Positions 35,379 to 46,627 of a stretch of DNA of 64,000 nucleotides are shown piece by piece. Positions within the stretch are counted from its first letter, which is position 1. Each line of letters starts with the position of its first letter. The DNA comes from Sipunculus nudus (lineage: Eukaryota > Annelida > Sipuncula > Golfingiida > Sipunculidae): the NCBI GenBank assembly GCA_026874595.1, contig CM049322.1, positions 51,985,386 through 52,049,385 on the forward strand, written 5' to 3'. Under the pieces are notes generated by a model. It did no database searches and was not told the origin of the DNA. It saw only the letters and a list, made by a program, of their open reading frames with translations. A program made the translations under genes and the position numbers.

Positions 35379-37972
35379 CAAACTGATATAGTCTTTTCTT
35401 TTCAGGAAAGATGTCCTGCCAATAATCTCCAGCTGTCACGAGCCTTGTTGGATCATTTGTACATTCGGCCTTACACAGACTGGCAGAAGTTCCTGTTCTG
35501 CCTGACTGAATCAGGACAGGGACACATTGTGGAGCATCTCCAGAACCCTCACAGAGGTACTTTTTAGGTTTCTCTCACCCATCCTGGTTATAACTTCTAT
35601 TTAATGATGGGTTAGTGACCAGAGTGTGTATATCCCTGGTACATCTATACTGTATATACAAGATCTTTAAGCAGCTCGGCTGGAATTAAGCTGATATTTT
35701 TATAATTTACAAACAGGCTGTGTTACAATTACTCCTGTTAAAGGGCACCAATCACCTATCCGACCTTTATAAATTAAAAGTTATCCCTTGGAGCATTTAT
35801 AAAAAGTGGCCAGAAAACATGAATATAACTGCATAAAGGCTGCTTGTTTTATTTATATAAATGTGTTAACAGTGTGTGGATGCCTGCCAAAAAATTAAAA
35901 CAAAATCAACAAGGGCATCTGGAGGCAAATCAGATAAGCCAGAACCTTGCAAATGCTGTTTTGCAACAATTTAAGTGACTTATCGATATGCAACCAACAA
36001 CCTTAGGTTACATGTTTTTCCTGTTTGTCAACATTGCTCTCTTTACAAACAGTTTGTTTATAAACAAGTTCATACATACTTCATGGAGGCATTGTAAACA
36101 CATTTCATAACCAGAATTACCCTTAGATCATTAATATATACACAGAGGAAGCCAGAAATCAAATTCTTTTTTTTTGAAGGTAGGTGATGGGGCCCCTTTA
36201 AGCTCATAATTGGTATAATTTATTTAACTTATGAAGTTATATTTATATTGTATAATTAATTTATAACTAATATAATGAACTGTCCATTTATGTTTAGCTC
36301 AACTGACTGAAAGTCATCTGAGCTATAGTGATCACTCCTTTGTCTGTTGTCCATCTGTCTGTCTGTCTGTCTGTTTGTTAACCAGGCACAAATCGTAACC
36401 CCATGACTTGGAATCTCGTGATTTGACATCCAGGGAGGTCCATGAAAAATCTCTTTGAACCCTGAAGTTAGGTCTCTGGTACCAATATCCTCCGAGCTAT
36501 GGGGCTCAGAAGTACCCCCCCCCCCCTCAAGAATAATGAAAATTGACAACAAAAGCTCCCTTATCTGTACAACTAATGCATTGATCACCATGATTCTGTG
36601 CATGCATATTGATCTTGGAGTGTTTCATCATTTCCTTCAGACTGGTGGTGCCACCTGTATTTTTTACACATTTTTTCTTTATATTATTGAAACCTTCAAA
36701 GATGCGGTCATTTGTGAACAGGGCACAAACTGTAACCGCTGGACCTAGAATCTTCTTACTGCACATCCAAGAATGCCTATGAAAAATCTCCTGGGAAACC
36801 TGAAATTAGGTCTCTGTTACCCATATCCTCTGAACTATTGGGCTCAGAAGTACCACCCCCCCCCCCCCCACACCCCTGAATAATGGATAATTTGATACAA
36901 AAGCTCAAGTATCACTACAAATAATGCTTTGATCACCATGCTTCTTTACATGCATATTGATCATGAAGTTTTTCATCAGTTTCTGCAGACTGGTGACACA
37001 GCCAGTATTTTTCGATTTTTACGCATTTTTTCTCTAGTTTTGAGTTCTTGAAAGATGTGGTCTTCTGTTAGAAGCTTCTGACTTGACATCCTTGAGGTCC
37101 ATAAAAAATCCATCTAGTATCACACTATTGCCAATACCAACTAGTCAATCAGCTGAGCGTCATGACCAATAGGTCACTTGTTTTACAGATGCCATACATC
37201 TAAATCTTTCATTCAGATTTTGAGAAATGCAAAGTTTTCCGATTCCTCATGGGGATTAACATTAGGCCAAAAAAAAAATAAAGTATGGTTCTCAGGCACT
37301 TTTTTTCAGAAATCAGTGCGGGCAGGCGGTATTTTATTTTTGACCTTTTTTTGAGTGTCTCCATAAATATGTCATATGATCAGGGAAAAGTATGAAAATA
37401 ACAATTTTTTTGGCAAAACGGGGAAAAGCACTACATAAATTGTAATATTCATCTTCTTGAAAGATAAAAATCAAAATAAAAATTGTTGATGCGGGGGTTA
37501 AAAATTGACGCGGGCGGTGCCTGAGAACCATACCTTTTATTTTTTTTGGCCTTACACCTATATTTGTATCCACCAAATCGGAGATTTCCGGATAATATGT
37601 TTTCAGCCGGACATTGCTGCAAAAGTTTCCAGAGAACTCCTCCATAACCACTGGACATAATTTTATGAATATCTGAATTATGATTGGATCACTTTAACGA
37701 CTGCACCTTCATATTGGGTTGACCTCAGACCTTTCATTTCTGCATAGTTCCCATCTTTGCATCTGCTTTCACACATAAACCCATATATCTTGGGACTTGA
37801 TTTACCAGTCTGCCTGAAATTGTTTATAAGTGCAGCACTTTGCTAGTTTTGTACAGGATGTAGGACCAAAGTGCCCCTGGCCCCAAGTTAAAATGACCCC
37901 TTGGACAAAAGTCCTAGGGGCCCCCTATCTCTCTCTCTCTCTCTCTCTCTCATATGTGTGTATTTTATATAA

Positions 37973-38009
<37 letters not shown>

Positions 38010-41000
38010 TATATATAAATATACTATTAATTTTGATGCTTTATACCTTTAATGGTTATACATAGGTGGTCTTTATTTACTTTATCCAATAAAACTCAAA
38101 ATTCAAAATTACCTTAAATTTCATATTTTTGGTGAAATATATTTCACATAATTACCTAAACTACACTATTAAAGTTATGAAATATAAATAATCAGTTTAA
38201 TGATAACACAAATAATCAGTATTTTGATGAATTATTAAGCTACGATTCCTTTTTAAGCAGTTGGGGACGCGATATGCGGTTGAGGCCAGGCCAATTCCTT
38301 TTATGCAGTTGCAGATAAAAACGATGTTTATCATATATATGTGTATATATATATATATATCCCTGCATTGTGAAAATTTGTGGTATGACGGGTCGGATAA
38401 GTACTGCAACTGCAACCGCATAAAAGGAATCAGTCCTTCATTAAATCAGATGTTCGACTCTATCTAAAACCACGACCATACTATGGCTGCAACCGCAACG
38501 CATAAATTTATTTATGATAATTTTGATGTATGTATTGGTGATAATTATATAGTCTATATCAGTTAACTATATACTACATATACATGCAATATTCTTACTT
38601 CTACACTGTTACTTCTTCACTGGAGCAGATTTCACCGAATATAAATACATTTACAGAATTTTAAATGTAGTCGTTTAAATAAATAAAAAAAATTAAATAT
38701 TTCTTTTTAGAAGGGAGTTGGCTTTTTCTCCTCTTTATCATTTAGGTAGGGAGCTTTTGACCAGGGGGCTCTTGCCCATCGGGGCTTTTAATGGGGGGCG
38801 GGGGGGGGGGGGCTTTTGTCTGTACCCCGTTTATACCATACTCGAAATTGGTGGCACCATTTACAACCGTTTTTGTACAGGATCAATCTGTTCATCTGCC
38901 CTGGGTTCAAATCACTCATACCTCAGCAAATTATGGTTGGACTTATCCACCTGAAATTTTGCATATATAAGATAGCTTTCTCATTCAAATGAGGGCAGGC
39001 ACCACCTTCAATCATGTTTACAGGCAGACATTCATGCTGATATGCAACACATCTCACTCTATTTCTCCTTACTACTCAATCCATGCCACACTTCAGCCAT
39101 TCCACTGATTTTGGTGGATACACTTATTCCCTTGTCCAATACCCATATTCTAGTTTCATTACAGACAACTTAAAGTTTACAACATATCCTGGACTTGGTG
39201 GGCAGAGGCAAAAAGACAGCAGTTGAACTTGTTGCATATAATGAATTTACACTTGAACAACAGTACATTTTTACACATTGTTTATTCATTCGTGTATAAG
39301 TTTGTGTGTTTCTTTTAGCAGGTCACTCTGGGCAGTCTGTGGTTCAACTACAACATAAGATGGCGGAAATAATCCTCCAGTTGTATGATAAGATACCTAT
39401 GTGGACACTACACTCAGACTTCTGCAGGGTACCACTAGAAATCATGTATGTGGACCTTGTCCTAGTGAAAGATAAACAGCGTACACTTGGGAAAGAAGAG
39501 CATCTACAGGGCTACAAGGATATTTTCAGAAAGGTTACAGTTTATAAATACAAGTATTATTTAAGTTAACTTATCTATCCTGTATAATTTATTGAGCAGC
39601 AATTGTTTAATAATTTGCCAGAATGCAGACGTACCTTCTGGATGTAAATATATTTATTACATATTGTTTCCTCTCATATATAAAATGGTCACATTTCCTC
39701 TAGCTTATGACATTGTTATAGTTATTCACTATAAGTCTCTAACGAAAAAATGCTTAATTTTTAAAAAAAGAAATATGCAAGTACCCAAGAGTAGTGCTCC
39801 CCCTAAAAATAATAACATATTAATGTCATCAATCTGTAGTTTCATTTCAAGGATATCAATCTAAAGTAAGATTTATTGATATAATGTGTATTAGTGTTAT
39901 GAATTGAATTAATTATTTTATTAATATTAACAGAAAAATTTTCACTTCAGACATTATTAATAATAATATGTAATAATTAATATATACTGTCTTTTCAGTC
40001 TGGACAACGCCATGCCATATATTTGAGTGGAGAACCAGGTGTTGGAAAGTCAACATTGACACAATACCTGTGTGTGGAATGGGCCAAGGTCCACAATAAA
40101 GGTCCTGGAGCAGGAAAACAAACAGGTGACATGGATTACCAGTTTGTTCTACCTCTCTTTTTGCGAGATGTGAAAAAAGGCCAAAGTCTCTGTGATGTAA
40201 TGGCTGAAGAATACCATCTGAGGCGGAGAGAGGCAGAAGAACTGTATCATCACATTAACACCACAGAGGAGCCCGTCCTTATTATTGCGGACGGGCTCGA
40301 TGAGTACAGTGACAGCACGTCTGAAGAAATAACAAAACTGCTGCTCAGACAAATTCTACCAAACATCACTCTGTTTATTACATCCAGATTCTCACCAGAA
40401 ACATTTTCTACAAAGAAAAATTTCCAACCTGATACTGAGGTGGCTTTGCGGGGATTCTCAGAAGCAGGAGTGAAAGAATATCTACTAAAATTTTTCAACC
40501 AAAATAAAGAAAAAAGAGACGCACTGATTAAAGAGATAAAGAAATCAGAGGAACTGGTTCACCTCTCCCACTGTCCTGCCATGTTATTGATGATGGCGAC
40601 ATTGGGAGAAGAAAACCAACAACTCCCCAGCACCATCACAGGCTTCTATGAAGAATTTGTGGCTTATGTTTTTGCCAGAATGGAGAAAAAAATAAAAGAA
40701 GTGGCAGACAGAGCAAAGTCAACAGAGGAGATTCTTAAAAGGTACAACACACAAATAATGGCTTTTGGTTGCCTGGCAACAGGTAACGTAAAAACACACA
40801 AACTGGAATTAAAATTCAAACGTGAAGATGTCGACAAACACATCAGCCCTGAGGATCTCAAGACTGGGTTTTTAATAGAGAAATGTACCTTCTCCAGAGA
40901 AATATTCTACATTTTCATCCATAAAACCGTCCAGGAATTTTTCCTGGCGTTTTATCTTGTTCACTCAGACAAATCAACACAACAAGAATTACTGCTTCGT

Positions 41001-42215
41001 TTTTTTAATTCCCGTCAAGCCTTCATGGAGTCCGCCATGATCCGCAGGTTCGTGTCTGGGCTCGGTGGAGAGGAAATACATCAACAACTACAGAGGATGA
41101 TTAAAGGGTCAGAGATGGAGGTGGCGGTGATGCACACAGATCTACAGCTGGAGTATCTGGCTGAGCATCAGGACGCCACACTCACGTTACCCCGCGTGGT
41201 GAGGTTAGACATCACAGACAGGTACCCGGCGTCCCACTACGCGAGGTACCTCACACAGGATGGAGGGGAGGTGAGGGAGATGTGGGTGGAGTCAGTTGAT
41301 GTGAGACTCTGGCGTCTGCTCCAGCACTTACACGCTCCACAACTCACCTGTCTACTGCTGGTCAGGTGGTCATGGTCACGGTGTTCTGTTGACAAACAAT
41401 ACATCACACAGACACTGGACAGGACGCTGACAAAGTTCTCACTCAAACAACTGACAGTACGTGGTGGTCCATTTGATTATATTGATGACAATGAAGTGTC
41501 TGCAGTAGTCAGAGCAGTCGTACAGACACAGATAATACAAGTGTTAACATTTTACAGGACCCCTCTGACCGGTGACAGGATACAGACGCTGACAGAATGG
41601 TTACCGGGATGTCACCTGACATCATTACAGATGTCTCTCTGTGACCTCACATCACAGGAGATGATGGCGGCGCTCAGCGTCCTGCCGCCGTCACTACAAA
41701 CACTGAATGTGAGTCGTAACAACCTGAGAGGACTGACGGACACGGGACAAATGTCAGGTGTCACCCGGTCACAAATACAGACACTTGACATGTCAGAGTG
41801 TGACCTCACATCACAGGAGATGATGGCGGCGCTCAGCGTCCTGCCGCCGTCACTACAAACACTGGATGTGAGTGGTAACAACCTGAGAGGACTGACGGAC
41901 ACGGGACAAATGTCAGGTGTCACCCGGTCACAAATACAGACACTTGACATGTCATTCTGTCACCTCACATCACGTGGTGTGTTAGCGGTAATAGACGCCG
42001 CCCCGGAGACGTTAACAGACCTGGACGTGTGGGGTAACTGCCGGGAGGGTGAGGGTGACGACCTTGTAAAGGTCACAGAGAGGACGACACAACTCAACAA
42101 ACTAAAAACACTCGACCTACAACAAAACAACATGTCACGTGACGTGGTGAGGACCATCAAACAGAAACTGACAGAGACATGTCCACACCTGGAGCTGTGG
42201 ATAGATAGACATTGA
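32039..42215 (+). CDS. NLR-type immune receptor, CARD-NACHT-LRR (four coding exons)
   Basis: Joined exons 32039-32179, 35406-35556, 39322-39533 and 39999-42215 keep phase and give about 906 residues. Residues 1-97 form a CARD (helical, LVENLD...LDRLVERDVL and QKFLFCLTESGQGHIVEHL). Residues 98-178 are a linker. The NACHT domain has Walker A GEPGVGKST (179-187), Walker B LIIADGLDE (262-270), a TSR sensor (296-298) and the winged-helix motif FIHKTVQEFF (474-483). Leucine-rich repeats run from about 560 to the end. NLRs are cytosolic sensors that oligomerise through NACHT on ATP binding and signal through their death-fold domain; here the CARD would recruit CARD partners. The start is chosen because ATG 32039 follows an acceptor directly. 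The NACHT-LRR part is one long exon, as often in expanded invertebrate NLRs. The ligand cannot be predicted. Confidence 0.88.
32180..33714. other. NLR intron, no other gene
   Basis: AT-rich intron sequence. A block of ACTTGCC / TTTTACTTG words (33110-33490) looks like a decayed repeat. A short G run is near 32851. Nothing coding. Confidence 0.6.
33715..35240. repeat. AGATAATTATC / GTGGGAACA minisatellite split by copy B
   Basis: On both sides of the helentron-like copy B (33715-33831 and 35007-35240) short units such as AACAAGATAATTATCACATG and GGGAATGATATACTGTCGCA recur with variation, about 23-30 bases apart. The element inserted inside this tract. Confidence 0.6.
33832..35006. mobile_element. 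Helentron-like element, copy B
   Basis: Same family and orientation as copy A: TTGTATCCGCC start, about three core units, then the shared end (CACTCTATTTCCCC, TGCCACTCAATCCATGCC, TTCTAG). Inserted in an AT-rich minisatellite (see 33715-35240). Lies in the intron between NLR exons 1 and 2. Confidence 0.6.
35333..35374. repeat. (TA)n microsatellite
   Basis: Pure TA tract 30 bases upstream of NLR exon 2. Confidence 0.95.
35406..35556 (+). CDS. NLR exon 2: second half of the CARD
   Basis: Acceptor CTTTTCAG and donor AGAG|GTACTT. The 151 bases are open, with RALLDHLYIRPYTDWQKFLF and then LTESGQGHIVEHL, typical of CARD helices 4-6. Ends in phase 1. Confidence 0.85.
35738..36201. mobile_element. 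TTAA-flanked short DNA element in the NLR intron
   Basis: Exact TTAA on both sides (35738-35741, 36198-36201). The ends AGGGCACCAATCACCTA and TAGGTGATGGGGCCCCT are inverted. The interior differs from the 1507-2017 family, but the ends follow the same pattern. piggyBac-type, non-autonomous. Confidence 0.75.
36294..37165. repeat. TAGCTCAGCTGACT dispersed repeat, copies 2 and 3
   Basis: Two successive diverged copies (from 36294 and from about 36700) of the repeat described at 29188. C runs are at about 36517 and 36856. Ends near ATAGGTCACTTGTTTT. Non-coding. Confidence 0.6.
37258..37555. mobile_element. Inverted-repeat short element (AGGCCAAAAAAA ends)
   Basis: AGGCCAAAAAAAAAATAAAG, then TATGGTTCTCAGGCAC, at the left is matched in reverse complement by GTGCCTGAGAACCATACC and TTTTTTTTGGCCT at the right. 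About 297 bases, no coding capacity. Ends 10 bases before helentron-like copy C. Confidence 0.7.
37565..39153. mobile_element. Helentron-like element, copy C, diverged and interrupted
   Basis: The start TTGTATCCACC and the end (CACTCTATTTCTCC, CTACTCAATCCATGCC, ATATTCTAG) match copies A and B with more changes. The core is interrupted from about 37860 to 38830 by a (CT)n tract, a (TA)n tract, a small inverted repeat (38294-38428, ATTCCTTTTATGC and its complement) and a G run. Lies in the intron between NLR exons 2 and 3. Confidence 0.55.
39322..39533 (+). CDS. NLR exon 3: linker before NACHT
   Basis: The acceptor region reads TTTTAGCAG, so 39319 and 39322 are both usable starts that differ by one alanine. 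Seventy codons (HSGQSVVQLQHKMAEIILQL, then CRVPLEIMYVDLVLVKDKQR) end in phase 0 at AAG|GTTACA. This is the segment that precedes the P-loop in many NLRs. Confidence 0.8.
39534..39998. other. NLR intron 3
   Basis: AT-rich, 465 bases, no feature beyond the splice sites. Confidence 0.8.
39999..42215 (+). CDS. NLR exon 4: NACHT and leucine-rich repeats
   Basis: Acceptor CTTTTCAG ends at 39998. The exon runs 738 codons to TGA 42213-42215 without interruption and contains all the NACHT motifs and the LRRs. Within it, a 159-base block coding 53 residues (DLTSQEMMAALSVLPPSLQT onward) is repeated in tandem at 41641-41799 and 41800-41958 with only about two base differences. The block has the leucine spacing of the LRR fold. 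Confidence 0.9.
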   Translation, partial: SGQRHAIYLSGEPGVGKSTLTQYLCVEWAKVHNKGPGAGKQTGDMDYQFVLPLFLRDVKKGQSLCDVMAEEYHLRRREAEELYHHINTTEEPVLIIADGLDEYSDSTSEEITKLLLRQILPNITLFITSRFSPETFSTKKNFQPDTEVALRGFSEAGVKEYLLKFFNQNKEKRDALIKEIKKSEELVHLSHCPAMLLMMATLGEENQQLPSTITGFYEEFVAYVFARMEKKIKEVADRAKSTEEILKRYNTQIMAFGCLATGNVKTHKLELKFKREDVDKHISPEDLKTGFLIEKCTFSREIFYIFIHKTVQEFFLAFYLVHSDKSTQQELLLRFFNSRQAFMESAMIRRFVSGLGGEEIHQQLQRMIKGSEMEVAVMHTDLQLEYLAEHQDATLTLPRVVRLDITDRYPASHYARYLTQDGGEVREMWVESVDVRLWRLLQHLHAPQLTCLLLVRWSWSRCSVDKQYITQTLDRTLTKFSLKQLTVRGGPFDYIDDNEVSAVVRAVVQTQIIQVLTFYRTPLTGDRIQTLTEWLPGCHLTSLQMSLCDLTSQEMMAALSVLPPSLQTLNVSRNNLRGLTDTGQMSGVTRSQIQTLDMSECDLTSQEMMAALSVLPPSLQTLDVSGNNLRGLTDTGQMSGVTRSQIQTLDMSFCHLTSRGVLAVIDAAPETLTDLDVWGNCREGEGDDLVKVTERTTQLNKLKTLDLQQNNMSRDVVRTIKQKLTETCPHLELWIDRH

Positions 42216-42312
42216 AGGTAGTGATAGACTGAAATGTACTCACATTTACTTATTAATGGTATACTTCTTACACTGACAGTACAACTACAAAGGGGTATTA
42301 AACCCCGGTCAT

Positions 42313-42344
42313 AATAAATTATAATTTATATTATTTTGAATAAA
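42313..42344 (+). terminator. Polyadenylation signals of the NLR gene
   Basis: AATAAA occurs at 42313-42318 and 42339-42344, 98 and 124 bases after the stop codon, followed by a T-rich stretch. Position fits a short 3' untranslated region. Confidence 0.6.
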
Positions 42345-42679
42345 ATTATAAGTTTCTTTTTTTTTCACAGCCAATGGCAATGTCATTATGGCCAGCACTG
42401 GCAGTGGTTAATCACTGACTGTATTTTGTGGACAGAAGTAAAGTGACCCAATCGCTGATTAAAACACATACTTCACTCAAAATAACAAACTGATGACAAA
42501 CACAGCCTGTCACAGGTACTACAAAAATGACAGGCAGACTGTCGACTGATATCACTGTCAGACTGAAAAAAGTGTCAACAGAACACGGACCTACCTTTCT
42601 CCAGTAACTGATATTCATAATATAAATCCAAAAGTGAACGGTAAATCCGTAGTGTATCCTGATGAGTTTGTGTGTAAAT

Positions 42680-42734
<55 letters not shown>

Positions 42735-44311
42735 CAAATTATGTAATTGATATACCCCAAAATGTTACCATATTAATAGCCTACAATTTTTGGTCGAAAT
42801 TATGAATTTATGTAATTTATTAATATTCCAAAACGTTATTACAGTCCAACATCAGTGATGTGGATGTAAACATTTCACGGCCGCCACAAAAAAAAAATAG
42901 TGAAAATAAAGAAGTTAAACGATATATTTTCCCACTATTTTTCAATAAATCTAAATATTGAAAATTGTGTAAAACTGTCAAATTTAAAAAGTACACCTAA
43001 TGCTATGAGTCGGTTAAATGATTAACCATTAAAATGATGCCGAAATAATAAACAACTCCGGTCAGGCGGCGGTCGTGTGATGTACGTCCACAATTTGACT
43101 ACAGCCCTGACATAATGTTGTGATGTAACTGTTGTTTACGAGTTGTAAAGTGTAAGTGCACGAGCAGCGTCTGACCTGCACCTGGTGACCTCCCCTCCTC
43201 AATGTAAACATCTTGTCTGTTTCTGGTGTTGTTGACCTGTAGCTGATACATTGTTTAACAATGTTTTACTCTGGAGTCATTTTTGGATGGCATTTCAGTT
43301 TGTGATATGATGCTACGCCTGGATTTCATTGTGTATTTAGTATATTAGATTCACAAGAAAATGTCTTTTTATTTAATTTATTATAGTGATAGTGATTACT
43401 GCATCAATAAAATCACATGGACTTGTATGATTATAATGTAAATAAAGCACATGTATCTCTCAGTCCGATACTGTAGACTACTATGAGAAGTATATTTGTG
43501 TATTTATCAATCATATTCATAGCGTATCTTTGCCTTTGGCTCAGTTATGACAGAATTTATACTGATGTATTTTTATAGGTTTTATGGATATAAATGCCAA
43601 AATGGTCTATGGCTGGTATCATTTTAATATTGATGGCAGATAAACCAGTGACGTAGGGCCCGAGAATATACCAGTACTCAGTATATTATTATAAGTATCG
43701 TACATTTTGGCTCATTATAATAGCATTGGAATCGATGTATTTCTATTGGTTTTATGGATATAAATGGACTGTCAGTATTTCTGGCAGGGACAAACTAGGT
43801 CTGACTTTGAACAGTATATGCGCCAGTACTCTGTATATAAAGCTGTCCCCATGTGCGTGTAAGTATTTATTGTAAAAAAAAAAGCCTCGTGGATTGCCCC
43901 AACTTGAAAAGAAAATGTACACTATTGTCCTTTTTAAACTTGTTTTAATACTTAGATTGATGAGTGGAATGTCAGAGTCGTACGTTTCATGTTTATTAGG
44001 AGTCTTATTTTTATTCTTACATTATATAGCGTAGACAGAGTGAGAGAACCGAGCTTTGGCTAGTTTATATAACGATTTTCAATCCATACATGATTTTCAA
44101 TCAATACAATATTGGTGTAAATGTTAATTCATCAAGTATATATGATTGAAAACATTTCTTTTTCATTGTTTGTAAACTTTGATATACATGATTACTGACT
44201 AAGCAAAACAATGACCTCGGTTACATGAATGATTGAATAAGACATTTATTTTAAGACCCACTTATGTGAAAAATAAACTTTATATGGCACTGTACCTGGA
44301 CTTTGGATATC

Positions 44312-44347
<36 letters not shown>

Positions 44348-45097
44348 AGTTGTCGGTCCGCTGCTTATAGTAATCTCTGTGAGAACATAAAAACTTTAAA
44401 CGATACCTCAGGGCAGTAATATCTGTATGAGGAATAATAACCTGAGAACGTTGAATCGCTCAGGATACAAATAGGCCTATGCCCTTTATCAAGCATGAAT
44501 ATATCAATATTATATAATGATAAGTTTACATGTGTATATATCGTAACTTATGTTTTCATGTCAATCATTTGGATGTATTCCTGTAGGTATCATGATAATC
44601 AGTAGCCTATCTATATTTTGAACAGTGTTTATACTGGATATAGACCAACGAGAGAGACCTTATCAATATAATCACTATACGTACATGTTATATAAGACCT
44701 TGTCACTATCAGTACATGTTATATATCAACATTTTTTATGGACATAGGTAAAACGTTTGTGTTTAGTGTCTGCAATTCATTCACTGAAACCAAAGGACAA
44801 TCTTGAATATTTGATTCATGCTTCTTTTGTATATATATGAATTCATAACGGAAGGTCTTGTTTACAGCTTTGTATACGTGAGTATGTATGACAGATGGCG
44901 TAGTGGTAGAAATTGGTTTTAAAATCATAATGGATGATTGAAAAATAAAAACGACCGATGATCGATTATTAATAGATAATTATATGTACTTTCTTTTTAA
45001 CCTTGAAATCTGATCATGATGTAAACTAGTACCTAAAATAATGATCCCTAGTATATAGTGTGACATGTACATGTAGTATGGAATCATCAATCCACCT
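42345..45097. other. AT-rich intergenic spacer
   Basis: (TA)n at 42689-42731 and (GA)n at 44315-44342. Two similar segments (43555-43620 and 43715-43790, TTGGTTTTATGGATATAAATG type) suggest a small local duplication. No gene recognised. Confidence 0.6.
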
Positions 45098-45298
45098 CAG
45101 GGGCGGATCCAAGATTTTGGAAAGGGAAGGGTCAAACCCTGGGAGACTAAACGAAAACCTATGAAAAGTCTTCTGGTCCGGAAAGGAGGGAGTCAAGGTT
45201 GCAAAATTTGGTTTGAAACCCTAAAAAGGGTTCCAGTTAAAAAAGGGGGGAGGGGGTTCTTGACCGCCCTCAACCCTACCTCCCAGGATCCGCCACTT
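45098..45298. mobile_element. hAT-like short element (CAGGGGCGGATCCA ends)
   Basis: CAGGGGCGGATCCAAG at the left and CCAGGATCCGCCACTT at the right are inverted repeats of a type common in hAT-derived short elements. About 200 bases, G- and A-rich inside. The expected 8-bp target duplication is not visible. Confidence 0.55.
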
Positions 45299-46019
45299 CA
45301 CTTGCATCCATGATCGACTTGTCGGACCATTGTTGGTTGCGCAACGTTCTGTTTTGATGCTATTGTTTACTTGTTATTGGTATATCTCTGACAGAATTAA
45401 ATTCTTTCAATGTGCATGTATGCATATTCGTTTATGGTCGATTATGCACAATGCGATCGATTTAATCGATTTTAAAAGAAAACGACCAATCATCGATTTA
45501 ATCGATTAATCGGCACACCACTAATAAGACGTATAAGCTTGTGTATCCAGGTTCATTCACAGTGAAGCGTGGCAATAGGTGTTGCAAAATCATACACACC
45601 GCCATGCGCATTTTGTAAACTATTAAGTTCTTATTATTGTATTTTATATCAATTTATTTGTGTACATTGATGTCCTTGGCAACGTTTGTGTCATATTATA
45701 TACATGTATATTTGTGTGAGATATATCATTCTGTGTTAATATTCCATGAATATTGCAGCACGGCTTTAGGTCATTAAGACACTCACATATGTGGGGATTA
45801 AAAGTTTCATTTTGTAGTTTACCTGGACTACTGTTGTATCTGTATCAGGATAGAAGAATGCGTGAGAGAGAGAAAGAGAAAGAGAGAGAGAGAGAGAGAG
45901 ATATGAAACCACCCGCTGTTTAGTATGACGTCTTTTAAATATAAACTTATAAGATCAGATAGTCTGCGCATTGCACCGCATGAGACCCCCACTTTCATTA
46001 TCCCCGCCCTCCAATCATT
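45299..46019. other. Spacer
   Basis: ATCGATTTAATCGATTAATC-like low-complexity words near 45480 and (GA)n at 45863-45902. No gene. Confidence 0.6.
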
Positions 46020-46310
46020 GTATTCAACTATTGTACATATTATCACCTGACCCCCCCCCCCCCCCCCACACACACACAAACACATTTGTATAGTACGGCT
46101 GTTCATAACATCACCTCAAAATTGTTTAGTAGGAATGCACATTATACCCCCCCCCCCCCCTAATTGTCTTATACGCCTGCACATTAAATCATCTAAACTC
46201 CCTTCCCTGTACTGTATTTTCCGGCTTCACAATATATTACCTGCCCCCCCCCCCCCCGACCTGTACTATATTGCCCGGCTGCACGTGATATCACCTGACC
46301 AGTTAACAGT
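46020..46310. repeat. Minisatellite with a poly(C) run in each unit
   Basis: About three to four diverged units of 75-110 bases: GTACTATATTGCCCGGCTGC, ATATCACCTGACC, then 11-17 C's. C runs are at about 46051-46067, 46147-46160 and 46244-46258. Confidence 0.6.
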
Positions 46311-46627
46311 TTAAACTGAAACTTTTGTTCCCTTGAACCCCGTCACGGAATTCCTTCAGACTGATGCTGTTTTGTTGTTCATGAAAATTGTAAAAATTTA
46401 AAGTGTAGGTAAATTAACATTCTGTCATACCAGTTTATACAATGATTTACGTGTGGTGTATGCCACATATAGAAACCTGAAGAGGGGGTATATTCTGGAC
46501 TCCTCTCCGGCGATAATCACACTACTGAAAAAGTTTCCCCTAATCCATTAAAGATATCCATTTATATTTGTACTCTTATTTTAGCTTTGTGCTTAAAAGA
46601 TAATGGTTCATTTCAATCAATTGCGAC

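Noticed and set aside
41612-41950. Long minus-strand open frame opposite the NLR repeats
   Set aside because: It is the antisense shadow of the duplicated LRR block, which is open on the plus strand with clear LRR spacing.
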